Assembly: GCA_043754435.1 (NCBI GenBank)
Contig: JAYUUS010000153.1
Span: 1 to 11,996, forward strand
Origin: JANNYA01 sp043754435
GTDB lineage: Bacteria; Pseudomonadota; Gammaproteobacteria; Xanthomonadales; SZUA-5
Length of the DNA: 11,996 bases
Reading direction: 5' to 3'
Shown: positions 1 to 7,935 of the stretch, piece after piece
Layout of the letters: each line of letters starts with the position of its first letter
Position numbering within the stretch: position 1 is the stretch's first letter
The notes under the pieces: generated by a model
The model's input: the letters and a program-made list of their open reading frames with translations, nothing else
What the model was told of the DNA's origin: nothing
Database searches by the model: none
Position numbers and translations under genes: made by a program

Positions 1-416
1 GCAAGCACGCGATTGGTGATGCCGGGAATACGGTTTTGCTCATGTACATAAAGCGGTACGCGCAACAAGGTGGCAGCGATGCCGCCGGGGCCTGCGGCAA
101 AACCACCAAAACTAATCGCCGCACGCGGACGGATGCGGCGAAAAATTTTAAGCGCTTGGATGACCGCACGCGCCAGCATCCAAGGCGCTGCCAGCTTTTG
201 CATGAATTTTTTGCCGCGCAGCCCCGCCACGTTAACGGCATTGAAATTGAGCTGTTGCGTAGGGATGAGCTTGCTTTCGAAGCTATTTGCTGAACCGAGC
301 CAGCTGACCTGGACATCACGCTTTGCCAGCAAAGCGGCGACGGCAAGCCCTGGATAAACATGGCCGCCAGTGCCGCCCGCCATGATCATAATGCTCCCTT
401 CACTTGCGCCACTCAT
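1..416 (-). CDS. murG: MurG, UDP-GlcNAc:lipid I GlcNAc transferase (N-terminal part, cut by window edge)
   Basis: MurG transfers GlcNAc from UDP-GlcNAc to lipid I on the inner face of the cytoplasmic membrane, giving lipid II, the peptidoglycan precursor. The 138 codons present begin MSGASEGSIMIM, followed by the glycine-rich loop GGTGGHVYPGLAVA (residues 14-27). Later come SFGGFAAGPGG and HEQNRIPGITNR, all hallmarks of the N-terminal Rossmann domain of GT28 MurG enzymes. The start at 416 gives the same distance to the glycine loop as in E. coli MurG, and its ATG overlaps the ftsW stop by 4 bp (ATGA). An internal ATG at 389 has a better ribosome binding site (AAGGGAG), so a start nine codons shorter is possible. 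The C-terminal UDP-GlcNAc-binding domain lies outside the window. The family call is certain. Confidence 0.97.
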   Translation of the reverse strand, partial: MSGASEGSIMIMAGGTGGHVYPGLAVAALLAKRDVQVSWLGSANSFESKLIPTQQLNFNAVNVAGLRGKKFMQKLAAPWMLARAVIQALKIFRRIRPRAAISFGGFAAGPGGIAATLLRVPLYVHEQNRIPGITNRVL

Positions 417-1642
417 GATTTATAGCCGACAGCGGCCGAACCTAGTGCTGGGTTGGGCAGAGGTGCTGTGCTTCTTACCACGCGACTGATATTAAAGAGC
501 AATCCGAGGGCGGCCACTGAGATCATTACCGAGCTGCCGCCTGCGCTGATTAGCGGCAGAGTCAAGCCTTTGGTGGGCAGGACGCCCAAATTAACGCCGA
601 TACTGACTAGCACCTGCAGCGAAAACCAAAGTGCTACACCATGCGCGCAATAGCTTGCGTAATACTTGCCCAACGCCAAAGCGCGCGCACCCAGTTGAAA
701 CGCGCGGCCGACAAACAGCGCGAATAATGCCAACACCAACACAATTCCCGCTAAGCCCAGCTCTTCAGCAATCACCGCAACAATAAAATCTGAGTGCGCT
801 TCTGGCAAATAGAACAGTTTTTGCACGCTATCCCCTAAGCCAACGCCAAACCATCCACCGCGCCCGACCGCGATCAACGCCTGGGTGAGTTGGAAACCTG
901 ATTTGTAAGGATCGGCCCACGGGTCTAAAAAACCCACAAAGCGCTGTAAGCGATAGGGTTCAAGCACGGCAATCCCGCCCATGGCGGTAATGCCGATAAT
1001 CGCGATCACGCTGAAATAGCTGGCGCGCGCGCCTGCCAACCAAAGCAAGCCCAAACTAACCGATAAAATCAGCGCTGCTGAACCAAAATCAGGTTGCGCC
1101 AGAAGCAGCAACACGGCAGCACTGGTCATGCCCAGCGGCTTTAAAATGCCGCGCCACTGCACCGGTAGTTGGCTGCGTTGACGTACGCAATAGCCCGCTA
1201 GATACATAATCATTAACAGCTTTGTGGCTTCCACGACTTGAAAATTGGTGAAGCCAAGGCGTATCCAGCGCAGTGCGCCATTTAGCCGTACGCCAAATCC
1301 AGGTATCCACGGCAAAACCAGCAGCGCCAGCGCCCCCCAAATCAGCCAAATTGAAACGCGTTCAATGCGTTCAAGGGGCGTGTGATATAGTAAAAACGCT
1401 AAGAACACGCCAATCACAATGGCAATGGCATGGCGGATCGCATAGTAAAACGGCGATAAGTTCTGCGCCTCGGCGATCGCAAGCGAACTTGAAGTCACCA
1501 TCACTAGCCCTAAGCCCAGCAGCCCACAGCCCGATGCGAGCAGCCAGCCATCAAGGGCGACTGATGCCCCTGCCTTGGTTGCAACCACACTGTTTTGGTT
1601 GACTTGTAACGGCTGCGCTGCAGTGTTTGTTGGCGCATTCAT
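413..1642 (-). CDS. ftsW: FtsW, SEDS-family septal peptidoglycan glycosyltransferase
   Basis: FtsW is the polytopic SEDS protein that polymerises lipid II at the septum together with FtsI. The 409-aa product has a polar N-terminus of about 30 residues, then roughly ten membrane segments. Visible motifs are ALRWIRLG (123-130), QPDFGSA (183-189), PEAHSDFIVAVIAEELG (280-296) and NLGVLPTKGLTLPLISAGGSS (351-371). D285 in AHSDF corresponds to the catalytic aspartate of E. coli FtsW (D297). The usual QP(S/A)E motif reads QVVE (135-138), an unusual change. I chose ATG 1642 because it shares one base with the mraY stop (TGATG); an upstream ATG at 1699 would add 19 residues unlike FtsW and overlap mraY by 58 bp. 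mraY precedes it directly, with no murD between. RodA is a paralogue, but the dcw context and sequence favour FtsW. Confidence 0.97.
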   Translation of the reverse strand: MNAPTNTAAQPLQVNQNSVVATKAGASVALDGWLLASGCGLLGLGLVMVTSSSLAIAEAQNLSPFYYAIRHAIAIVIGVFLAFLLYHTPLERIERVSIWLIWGALALLVLPWIPGFGVRLNGALRWIRLGFTNFQVVEATKLLMIMYLAGYCVRQRSQLPVQWRGILKPLGMTSAAVLLLLAQPDFGSAALILSVSLGLLWLAGARASYFSVIAIIGITAMGGIAVLEPYRLQRFVGFLDPWADPYKSGFQLTQALIAVGRGGWFGVGLGDSVQKLFYLPEAHSDFIVAVIAEELGLAGIVLVLALFALFVGRAFQLGARALALGKYYASYCAHGVALWFSLQVLVSIGVNLGVLPTKGLTLPLISAGGSSVMISVAALGLLFNISRVVRSTAPLPNPALGSAAVGYKS

Positions 1643-2733
1643 CAGCGTATCTTTAAGGTTGCAAGGCCGAGTAACACCAGCACCACGCTGATGATCCAAA
1701 AGCGCACAATCACGCGCGGCTCGGGCCAGCCTTTGAGCTCAAAATGGTGGTGAATCGGTGCCATTTTAAACACGCGTTTGCCGCGCGTTTTGAATGAGCC
1801 AACCTGAATCATAACGGACAGCGTTTCAATGACAAAAATACCGCCCATCAGCACCAAAATCAGTTCTTGGCGCGCAATAATCGCCATCACGCCCAGCAGG
1901 GCCCCCAGTGCTAAAGCGCCGACATCGCCCATGAAAATCATCGCTGGATAGGTGTTGAACCATAAAAACCCTAAGCCCGCGCCCGCCACCGCTCCGGCAA
2001 TAATCGCCAGCTCGCCAGCGCCGGGAATATGGTGCAATAACAAGTATTTGGCATGGCCGACGTCGCCAGAAACGTAGGCAAATATGCCTAACCCAACCGC
2101 CACCATTACGGCGGGTAAAATAGCCAACCCATCTAAACCGTCGGTCAAATTCACCGCGTTGGAAAAGCCTACGATCCAAAAGTAGGCAATAACGATAAAA
2201 AATGCCCCAAGCGGGATCGCTATGTCTTTGAAAAAAGGAATGTAGAGCTCTGTGGCGCTGGCCGCGTCGCGTGTTGCATATAAGAAAACGGCAGCCGCCA
2301 AGCCGAAAATAGACTGCAGCAGATATTTCCAGCGCGAGGCTAAGCCTTTAGGGTCTTTTTTGACTAATTTTCGATAGTCATCTAGCCAGCCAATCAAGCC
2401 AAAGCTCCAAAGCACCGCGAGGCAAGTCCAGGTATAGCGATTCGTTAAATCGGTAAATAGCAGCGTGGAAACGCTGATCGCCAAAATGATTAAGCCGCCA
2501 CCCATCGTCGGCGTGCCCGCTTTGGAGAAATGCGATTGCGGCCCGTCAGTGCGAATCGGTTGACCACCGGATTTTTTTTGCTGCGCGCTAAGCGTGCGAA
2601 TAAACGCTTTACCAAAGAGCAAGGAAATTGCCAGTGCGCAAATCGTCGCGGCAATGGCGCGGAAGCTGATGTAATTCAATACATTCAGCAATACAAACTG
2701 CTCCGCAAAATGTTTCGCAAGCCACAGCAGCAT
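1642..2733 (-). CDS. mraY: MraY, phospho-MurNAc-pentapeptide translocase (lipid I synthase)
   Basis: MraY moves phospho-MurNAc-pentapeptide from UDP to undecaprenyl phosphate, forming lipid I in the cytoplasmic membrane. The 363-aa length matches the family (E. coli 360 aa). Family signatures are all present: GGQPIRTDGPQSH (56-68), GTPTMGGG (73-80), the Mg-binding LDDYRK (117-122), NAVNLTDGLDGLA (192-204), FMGDVGALALG (267-277), and the cytoplasmic loop PIHHHFELKGWPEPRV (326-341) with the HHH motif. About ten transmembrane helices are evident. The C-terminus RFWIISVVLVLLGLATLKIR is almost the E. coli one. The start codon shares one base with the murEF stop (TAATG) and the stop shares one base with the ftsW start (TGATG), so translation is probably coupled on both sides. 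Confidence 0.98.
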   Translation of the reverse strand: MLLWLAKHFAEQFVLLNVLNYISFRAIAATICALAISLLFGKAFIRTLSAQQKKSGGQPIRTDGPQSHFSKAGTPTMGGGLIILAISVSTLLFTDLTNRYTWTCLAVLWSFGLIGWLDDYRKLVKKDPKGLASRWKYLLQSIFGLAAAVFLYATRDAASATELYIPFFKDIAIPLGAFFIVIAYFWIVGFSNAVNLTDGLDGLAILPAVMVAVGLGIFAYVSGDVGHAKYLLLHHIPGAGELAIIAGAVAGAGLGFLWFNTYPAMIFMGDVGALALGALLGVMAIIARQELILVLMGGIFVIETLSVMIQVGSFKTRGKRVFKMAPIHHHFELKGWPEPRVIVRFWIISVVLVLLGLATLKIR

Positions 2734-5700
2734 TAGTGGCCACCTGCATGCGCAACGTCAGCGCCAAGCAGCACGGCGATGCGCTCCATGCCCGCTGAGC
2801 GTGAGCCTTTCACCAGCAAATTGACGCCTGTGTTCGCGCCAGAATGATTGGCTTGCGCCAAATCTGCCTTTAACGTGTGCACCAGCGTTTCCATGTCGCT
2901 GAAGGCTTCGCCAATGCTGCCGGCACTTTGTGCTGCGTGCGCCGCGTGCTCGCCCAGGCAAAATAGCTTTGCCACACCCACTTGATGTGCATATGCGCCA
3001 ACTTCGCGGTGCAGCGCATCGGCGTCGTTGCCAAGCTCCGCCATGTTTCCCAACACCACCCAAGCGGAGCCACCCAGTGCAACCAGCGCTTCCATGCCGG
3101 CCTTGACTGAGCCTGGGTTGGCGTTGTAGCTATCATCTAACAAATTCCAACCGCCCGGCTGTGGATAAAGCTTGAGGCGGCCTTTGGCGCTGCTGGCTAA
3201 ATTTAGCCCGGCGCTAATTTGTGCCAAATTTGCACCTGCGGCAATCGCTAAACCGGCAGCAGCAAGGGCGTTACGAATGTTGTGCGTGCCGACCAAGGCG
3301 AATGCAATAGGCGTACTTCCGAGTGGGCAATGCAGAGTAAAGCGGCTGCTGGCACCTAAAACAATATCTGTTGCATAGATATCTGCCGCTGCGCTATTGA
3401 GCGAAAACGTTAGCTTTGCTGCACCCGCTTGGCTTGCAGCATGTAAAAAGCAGGACAGCTCTGCATCATCAAGATTGATGATCGCCGTACCACCGGGCAG
3501 CAAGGCGCGATAGATCGAGGACTTTTCTTCCGCCACACCATGCACGTCGCCCAAACGTTCAAGGTGTGCTGCCATAGCATTGTTGACCAGCGCTACATGC
3601 GGACGCGCAATATTGGCGAGAAAACGAATATCGCCCGGTTTGCCCGCACCCATTTCGAGCACAGCAAATGCGTGCTTTTCGCGCATACGCAGGACTGTTA
3701 ACGGCAAACCCAGTTCATTGTTGAGATTGCCGACTGTTGCCAGCGTTTCACCCACCTGCGCCAAAATGCTGGCGGTTAGATTTTTGACCGTGGTTTTGCC
3801 GTTACTGCCGGTAATCGCAACGCGTTTTGTCGGCAGGCGCTGGCACCACGCGCTCGCAAGTTGTGCCAGTGCGGCTTCAACATTGGGCACCAGAATTTGC
3901 GGCAGCGCGCTCTCCGTTGGCACGCTCACCAAGGCGGCAACTGCGCCCAGCGCCTGCGCTTGCGCAAGTAACGTATGGCCATCGACGCGCTCACCCTTGA
4001 GTGCGATGAAGATGGCACCCGGTTCTAGGCTGCGCGTGTCGTTGCTGACGCTTTGCCCAAGGATTGCTTCTGGATCAAAAACGGGCGCATCAAAAACTTG
4101 CCCGCCCAAATTTTCGGATTGTTTGTTTGCCAAGGCAAACAAATTAGGCGCAATCAATGTGCCACCCGCTAACTCGGCGAGTTCATTAAGCGCTAAGTTC
4201 ATGCCGTCTGTGTGCGGCATTTTTTGTTTTTTCAGCACTGCTAAAGCTACCTGTGAGTCATTAAATGCGTGCTTGACGCTGGCAATTTCTTGATAGTTTT
4301 CATGGCCTTTGCCCGCAATTAGGACAATATCGCCGGGTTTTGCCTGCATGATCGCCAGCTCAATAGCGCGTTCGCGACGGTGTTCAACGATGACATTGTG
4401 GGAGGGGTAATCCGTATTTTTGAAACCGCTCAAAATTTGATCGGTAATCGCCGTTTCTGATTCGCTGCGCGGGTTATCGTTAGTGACGATCACCACGTCA
4501 GCAAACTCTTGTGCAGCGCGGCCCATCAAACTGCGTTTGCCAGAGTCGCGATCACCGCCGCAGCCAAACACGCAAATGAGCTGGTTTGGATGCTCACTCG
4601 ATTGGCTGTGAGCGATATTGAGGTGTTCACGTAAATTAATCAGCACCTGCGTCAATGCGTCAGGCGTGTGTGCATAGTCCACCACCACAAGCGCTTGATC
4701 GCCGCCGCCGAGTCGATTCATGCGCCCCGTTACCGGTTGCAGCATAGGAATCACTGGAGTGATTTCATTCATGGAATAACCCAGGGCGATCAGCGCTGCC
4801 ACCACGCCCAGCAAGTTAACAACGTTAAACCGGCCGTAGAGCGAAGTCTGGATCACATACTCATGCCCAGATACATGCCCAGATACATGCCTTGGTACGC
4901 ACAAAGTAAAGCGAGCACCCAGGCTGTTAAGAAGGATTTTTTCGGCGCGCACTTGGCAGTCTGAGTTTAGGCCAAAACTAATGCCTAGAATGCGGGGCGA
5001 AAGCTGCCTGTAAAGCGTGCGGCCAAATTCATCATCAATATTGATGACTGCAGACTTCAATGTCGTAAACTCGAACAATTTTGCTTTTGCAGCGCCATAG
5101 GCCGCCATCGTTTCATGATAGTCCAGATGTTCACGCGTCAAGTTCGTAAAGATCGCGAGCTTAAACGGCACGCCATTGACACGCTGCTGATCGAGCGCGT
5201 GTGAACTCACCTCCATCGCCACCGCAGCCGCACCTTGGTCGACCAACCCGCGCAGTGTGCGTTGCACACTAATCGCGTCCGGCGTGGTACGAATGTCCGC
5301 TTGCGATAATTCAATGTCGGCTGTTTCGTGCGTGTTTTCCAGCTTCACACCGAGTGTGCCGATGCTGCCGCAGCACTGACCAAGCAAATTAAGCGCCTGC
5401 GCCAAAAGTAGTGTGGTCGAGGTCTTGCCATTGGTGCCGGTGATGCCAATGATGCGCAGTAAATCCCCGGGCTGACCATATAATTTCGCCGCAATCCCCC
5501 CAAGATGCGCGCGCAAATCATCGACAGCAACCGCTGGAATTGTCAGGCCGTCGGGCACCGTAACGCCGGGCGCAAGCTGCCAAATAACCACGCTAGCGCC
5601 CGCAGCCTGCGCTTGCAGCGCAAAGGCCATGCCGTGCTGGTTTGTACCCGGCAAGGCGACAAAGCCATCGCCCGGCTTTACCGCGCGACTGTCAAGCGTG

Positions 5701-5792
5701 AGCTCTGAAAGCATCAACTCAGGCACCGCAACGCTGCCCTCAGGCAATAGCTCCGCCAGCCGATGCGCATGCACTGCTGTATCAGCGCTCAT
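2733..5792 (-). CDS. murEF: MurE-MurF fusion: meso-DAP ligase and D-Ala-D-Ala-adding ligase in one chain
   Basis: This 1019-aa bifunctional Mur ligase should add meso-diaminopimelate to UDP-MurNAc-L-Ala-D-Glu (MurE), then D-Ala-D-Ala (MurF), in the cytoplasm. The MurE part (about 1-522) has the P-loop GITGTNGKT (116-124), NLTREHLDYH (217-226), candidate carbamylated lysines in AAKAKLF (234-240), VDYAHTPDAL (371-380), FGCGGDRD (409-416), and the mDAP-specific DNPR (439-442). After a short linker (523-530), the MurF part starts at M531 with NLALNELAELAGGTLI. It continues with the P-loop AITGSNGKTT (659-668), VLEMGAGKPGDI (711-722), NNAMAAHLERLG (737-748), DDSYNANP (886-893), NMAELG (916-921) and KGSRSAGME (995-1003). 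Both halves look complete and catalytically intact, and no stop or frame change separates them. Its ATG overlaps the ftsI stop (ATGA). MurE-MurF fusions are known, for example in Bordetella. A 12-bp tandem duplication lies in the MurE half. Confidence 0.97.
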   Translation of the reverse strand: MSADTAVHAHRLAELLPEGSVAVPELMLSELTLDSRAVKPGDGFVALPGTNQHGMAFALQAQAAGASVVIWQLAPGVTVPDGLTIPAVAVDDLRAHLGGIAAKLYGQPGDLLRIIGITGTNGKTSTTLLLAQALNLLGQCCGSIGTLGVKLENTHETADIELSQADIRTTPDAISVQRTLRGLVDQGAAAVAMEVSSHALDQQRVNGVPFKLAIFTNLTREHLDYHETMAAYGAAKAKLFEFTTLKSAVINIDDEFGRTLYRQLSPRILGISFGLNSDCQVRAEKILLNSLGARFTLCVPRHVSGHVSGHEYVIQTSLYGRFNVVNLLGVVAALIALGYSMNEITPVIPMLQPVTGRMNRLGGGDQALVVVDYAHTPDALTQVLINLREHLNIAHSQSSEHPNQLICVFGCGGDRDSGKRSLMGRAAQEFADVVIVTNDNPRSESETAITDQILSGFKNTDYPSHNVIVEHRRERAIELAIMQAKPGDIVLIAGKGHENYQEIASVKHAFNDSQVALAVLKKQKMPHTDGMNLALNELAELAGGTLIAPNLFALANKQSENLGGQVFDAPVFDPEAILGQSVSNDTRSLEPGAIFIALKGERVDGHTLLAQAQALGAVAALVSVPTESALPQILVPNVEAALAQLASAWCQRLPTKRVAITGSNGKTTVKNLTASILAQVGETLATVGNLNNELGLPLTVLRMREKHAFAVLEMGAGKPGDIRFLANIARPHVALVNNAMAAHLERLGDVHGVAEEKSSIYRALLPGGTAIINLDDAELSCFLHAASQAGAAKLTFSLNSAAADIYATDIVLGASSRFTLHCPLGSTPIAFALVGTHNIRNALAAAGLAIAAGANLAQISAGLNLASSAKGRLKLYPQPGGWNLLDDSYNANPGSVKAGMEALVALGGSAWVVLGNMAELGNDADALHREVGAYAHQVGVAKLFCLGEHAAHAAQSAGSIGEAFSDMETLVHTLKADLAQANHSGANTGVNLLVKGSRSAGMERIAVLLGADVAHAGGH
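4862..4891. repeat. 12-bp tandem repeat, 2.5 copies, within the murE part
   Basis: On the plus strand, catgcccagata occurs at 4862-4873 and again at 4874-4885, followed by catgcc. On the coding strand it adds a second HVSG unit, giving HVSGHVSGHE at residues 302-311 of MurEF, without changing the frame. It sits in a variable region between the central-domain strands and SLYGRFNVVN, away from the catalytic motifs. It is probably a replication-slippage duplication that the protein tolerates. Confidence 0.85.
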
Positions 5793-7537
5793 CGCAACAC
5801 CGGGTCGGCAACCGCTTCTGCCGTGGCGTCCAGCATTTCCGGCGTAATTTGATCGATGACACCCACGCTCATTGGCGCATCGGGCGTCACATTGAGCAGA
5901 CGCAGCGCGCCCCGCGTTACTTTCGAGAATACCGGTGCGGAAATCGCACCGCCTGTGAAAGCGTGACCTACGGGATCATTAATGACCACCACACAGGCGA
6001 TACGGGGGTTGGTGGCGGGCGCAAGCCCGGCAAAAGTACCGACATAACGGGCTTGATAACCCTGTGCGCTAGATTTGCGCGCGGTACCGGTTTTGCCCGC
6101 GATCCGGTAATTGCTGACGCGCGCTAGCTGCCCAGTGCCCTGCGGGGAGGTGACGCTTTCCAGCATGACCATGAGTTCGGCAGCGACTTTGGGATCAATG
6201 ACTGCGGCATCCGGGTTGTTCGAACCTTTCACAAAACTAGGCGCGCGCATGCGGCCATGATTGCCGATTGCGGCATACGCGGCGGCGATTTGTAACGGCG
6301 TTACCGATAGCCCGTAGCCATAGCCTAGCGTGGCTTTTTCAGTTTCCCGCCAACGACTTGCATCGGGTAAATAGCCGGGCGATTCGCCTGGAAATCCAGA
6401 GCCGCTGACCTGCGCAAAGCCAAATCGACGCAGCGCGTCAGACATTTGTGCGCTGGAAAGCTGGAGCGCGATTTTGGCCGCACCGACGTTGGAGCTATGC
6501 ATCAGCACGCCACTCACGTCGGTCAGACCGTAATTGTGGGTATCGCCAATGTTGTAGTTTGCCAACTGCATGCGCCCTGGACTGGTGTCAATCGGCGTGT
6601 CCGGCTTAAATTGCCCACTTTCTAGGGCAGCGGCAATGGTGAAGGTTTTCATCACTGAACCCGGCTCGTAAACATCAGTGACCGCGCGATTGCGCAAATT
6701 CGAACCGGTATCACGCACATGCGCATTTGGGTTGTAGCTGGGCTGATTCACCATCGCCAGAATTTCCCCGGTCGGTACGTCAATCATCACGAGCGAGCCA
6801 GAACTGGCACCGAGCTCTAGCACCGCGCTTTTTAACTCGCGATATGCTAGATATTGAATGCGTCGGTCAATTGAAAGCACCAAGTCCTGCCCAGGCTCAG
6901 CGGTTTTCAACTCAGCCACGTCGGCAATACGCTGGCCTTTACGATCCTGCATCACGCGCTTTTTGCCGGGTTTGCCCACTAGCCAGTTATTAAACGCAAG
7001 CTCCGCGCCCTCTTGACCGTTGTCGTCAATATTAGTGAAGCCCAGTACATGCGCAACCACTTCACCCGCAGGGTAGAAGCGGCGAAATTCGCGCTGTGCG
7101 TAAACGCCGGGCAGATCCAGTGCCAGCACCGCTTCTGCGGACTGCGGACTCATTTGGCGTTTCAGATAAACAAACTCGCGGTCAGAAAATTGCGTGACGC
7201 GCTGCCGCAGAGAATCCACGGATAACCCCAACTTAGTGGCTAACAGCGTTAAATGTTCACGCTGCTCCAGTAATTCCTTGGGATTTGCCCAAATCGAAAC
7301 CACCGGGGTTGAGATCGCCAGCGGCTCGCCATTACGATCCAAAATAGCACCCCGATAAGCCGGCACCGCAACTTCGCGTAGATAGCGTTTATCGCCCTGT
7401 GATTGGTAAAACTCTTTGCGAATGACTTGAATGTCGAGCGCGCGCGCCACCAAGCCCCCTGCGCCTAAGCACAGCAAACCCAGCAGCCAATACAGCCGTC
7501 TGGATAAATCGACGGGGCGCGCGCGTGCTTTAATCAT
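5789..7537 (-). CDS. ftsI: FtsI (PBP3), septal peptidoglycan transpeptidase
   Basis: FtsI is the class B penicillin-binding protein that cross-links septal peptidoglycan in the periplasm and works with FtsW. The 582-aa product has a short basic cytoplasmic tail and one membrane anchor (about 14-34). The pedestal domain includes RGAILDRNGEPLA (62-74), PAGEVVAHVLGF (156-167) and EGAELAFN (176-183). The transpeptidase domain has the active-site SVMK (S294-K297), SSN (348-350), GYGYGLSVTPLQ (405-416) and KTGTARK (482-488). All three penicillin-binding motifs are intact. The start at 7537 overlaps the ftsL stop by 4 bp (ATGA), and the stop overlaps the murE start in the same way. The length is close to E. 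coli FtsI (588 aa). Its position after ftsL separates it from PBP2/MrdA. Confidence 0.97.
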   Translation of the reverse strand: MIKARARPVDLSRRLYWLLGLLCLGAGGLVARALDIQVIRKEFYQSQGDKRYLREVAVPAYRGAILDRNGEPLAISTPVVSIWANPKELLEQREHLTLLATKLGLSVDSLRQRVTQFSDREFVYLKRQMSPQSAEAVLALDLPGVYAQREFRRFYPAGEVVAHVLGFTNIDDNGQEGAELAFNNWLVGKPGKKRVMQDRKGQRIADVAELKTAEPGQDLVLSIDRRIQYLAYRELKSAVLELGASSGSLVMIDVPTGEILAMVNQPSYNPNAHVRDTGSNLRNRAVTDVYEPGSVMKTFTIAAALESGQFKPDTPIDTSPGRMQLANYNIGDTHNYGLTDVSGVLMHSSNVGAAKIALQLSSAQMSDALRRFGFAQVSGSGFPGESPGYLPDASRWRETEKATLGYGYGLSVTPLQIAAAYAAIGNHGRMRAPSFVKGSNNPDAAVIDPKVAAELMVMLESVTSPQGTGQLARVSNYRIAGKTGTARKSSAQGYQARYVGTFAGLAPATNPRIACVVVINDPVGHAFTGGAISAPVFSKVTRGALRLLNVTPDAPMSVGVIDQITPEMLDATAEAVADPVLR

Positions 7538-7935
7538 TGCTTGATGACCACAACTTTGGTTTGTTCAGGAAAATCGAGGCCAAGCCGATCACGCGCAATT
7601 TGCTCAATACGTGAGTTTTCGCTCCACGTCGCCTGCTCAAGCTGGAGGCGGCCCCATTCGATTTGCTGCTCGTCGTGTTGGGTGCTCAACGCTTCAAGCT
7701 GCTGAAACAACACGCGTGCTTGGTGGCGGGAATACACGAGCATCATGCCGCTGGCAATAGTTGCCAATAGCAACACCGCCGCCGTAAAACGCGAGCCATC
7801 AAAACGCGCGCTTTCAGGCGCTAACGCTACGGGAGCCGCGACTGGCGGTGTTGCGCGGGCTGGTTTAGGCTTAGGCTGGGCATGCGGCTGCGTATATTGG
7901 GCAAGCGCATTGTTAGCCATTGATTGAACAATCAC
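7534..7935 (-). CDS. ftsL: FtsL, bitopic divisome protein
   Basis: FtsL forms the FtsQBL complex that activates FtsWI at the septum. The 133-aa product (GTG start) has a proline- and alanine-rich cytoplasmic tail of about 45 residues, one membrane helix (about 50-68), and a periplasmic coiled-coil segment with SRHQARVLFQQLEAL and EWGRLQLEQATW. It ends with a conserved RIEQIARDRLGLDFP stretch. These match betaproteobacterial FtsL, though the cytoplasmic tail is longer than usual. I chose the GTG at 7935: its bases overlap the rsmH stop (GTGA), and a strong GGAGA ribosome binding site (7947-7943) lies 8 nt upstream. An ATG at 7920 is a possible alternative with no visible binding site. Extending to an ATG at 7992 would overlap rsmH by 61 bp and add unrelated residues. 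Confidence 0.93.
   Translation of the reverse strand: MIVQSMANNALAQYTQPHAQPKPKPARATPPVAAPVALAPESARFDGSRFTAAVLLLATIASGMMLVYSRHQARVLFQQLEALSTQHDEQQIEWGRLQLEQATWSENSRIEQIARDRLGLDFPEQTKVVVIKQ

Noticed and set aside
1643..1699. Upstream ATG (1699) as the start of FtsW
   Set aside because: It would overlap mraY by 58 bp and add 19 residues that do not look like FtsW; the ATG at 1642 forms a TGATG junction like the other genes.
1912..1932. MraY GDVGA in place of the E. coli GDVGS
   Set aside because: The change is conservative and, as I recall, common in betaproteobacterial MraY; catalytic aspartates are kept.
4220..4234. A-rich run at the MurE-MurF junction (AAAAAACAAAAAATG on the coding strand) as a slippery frameshift site
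   Set aside because: The codon phase does not fit the X XXY YYZ pattern, and the frame is already open through both domains, so no frameshift is needed.
3580..4293. Long plus-strand open frame (237 codons) opposite murEF
   Set aside because: It is antisense to a well-conserved gene and its product is a composition-biased shadow with no recognisable motif.
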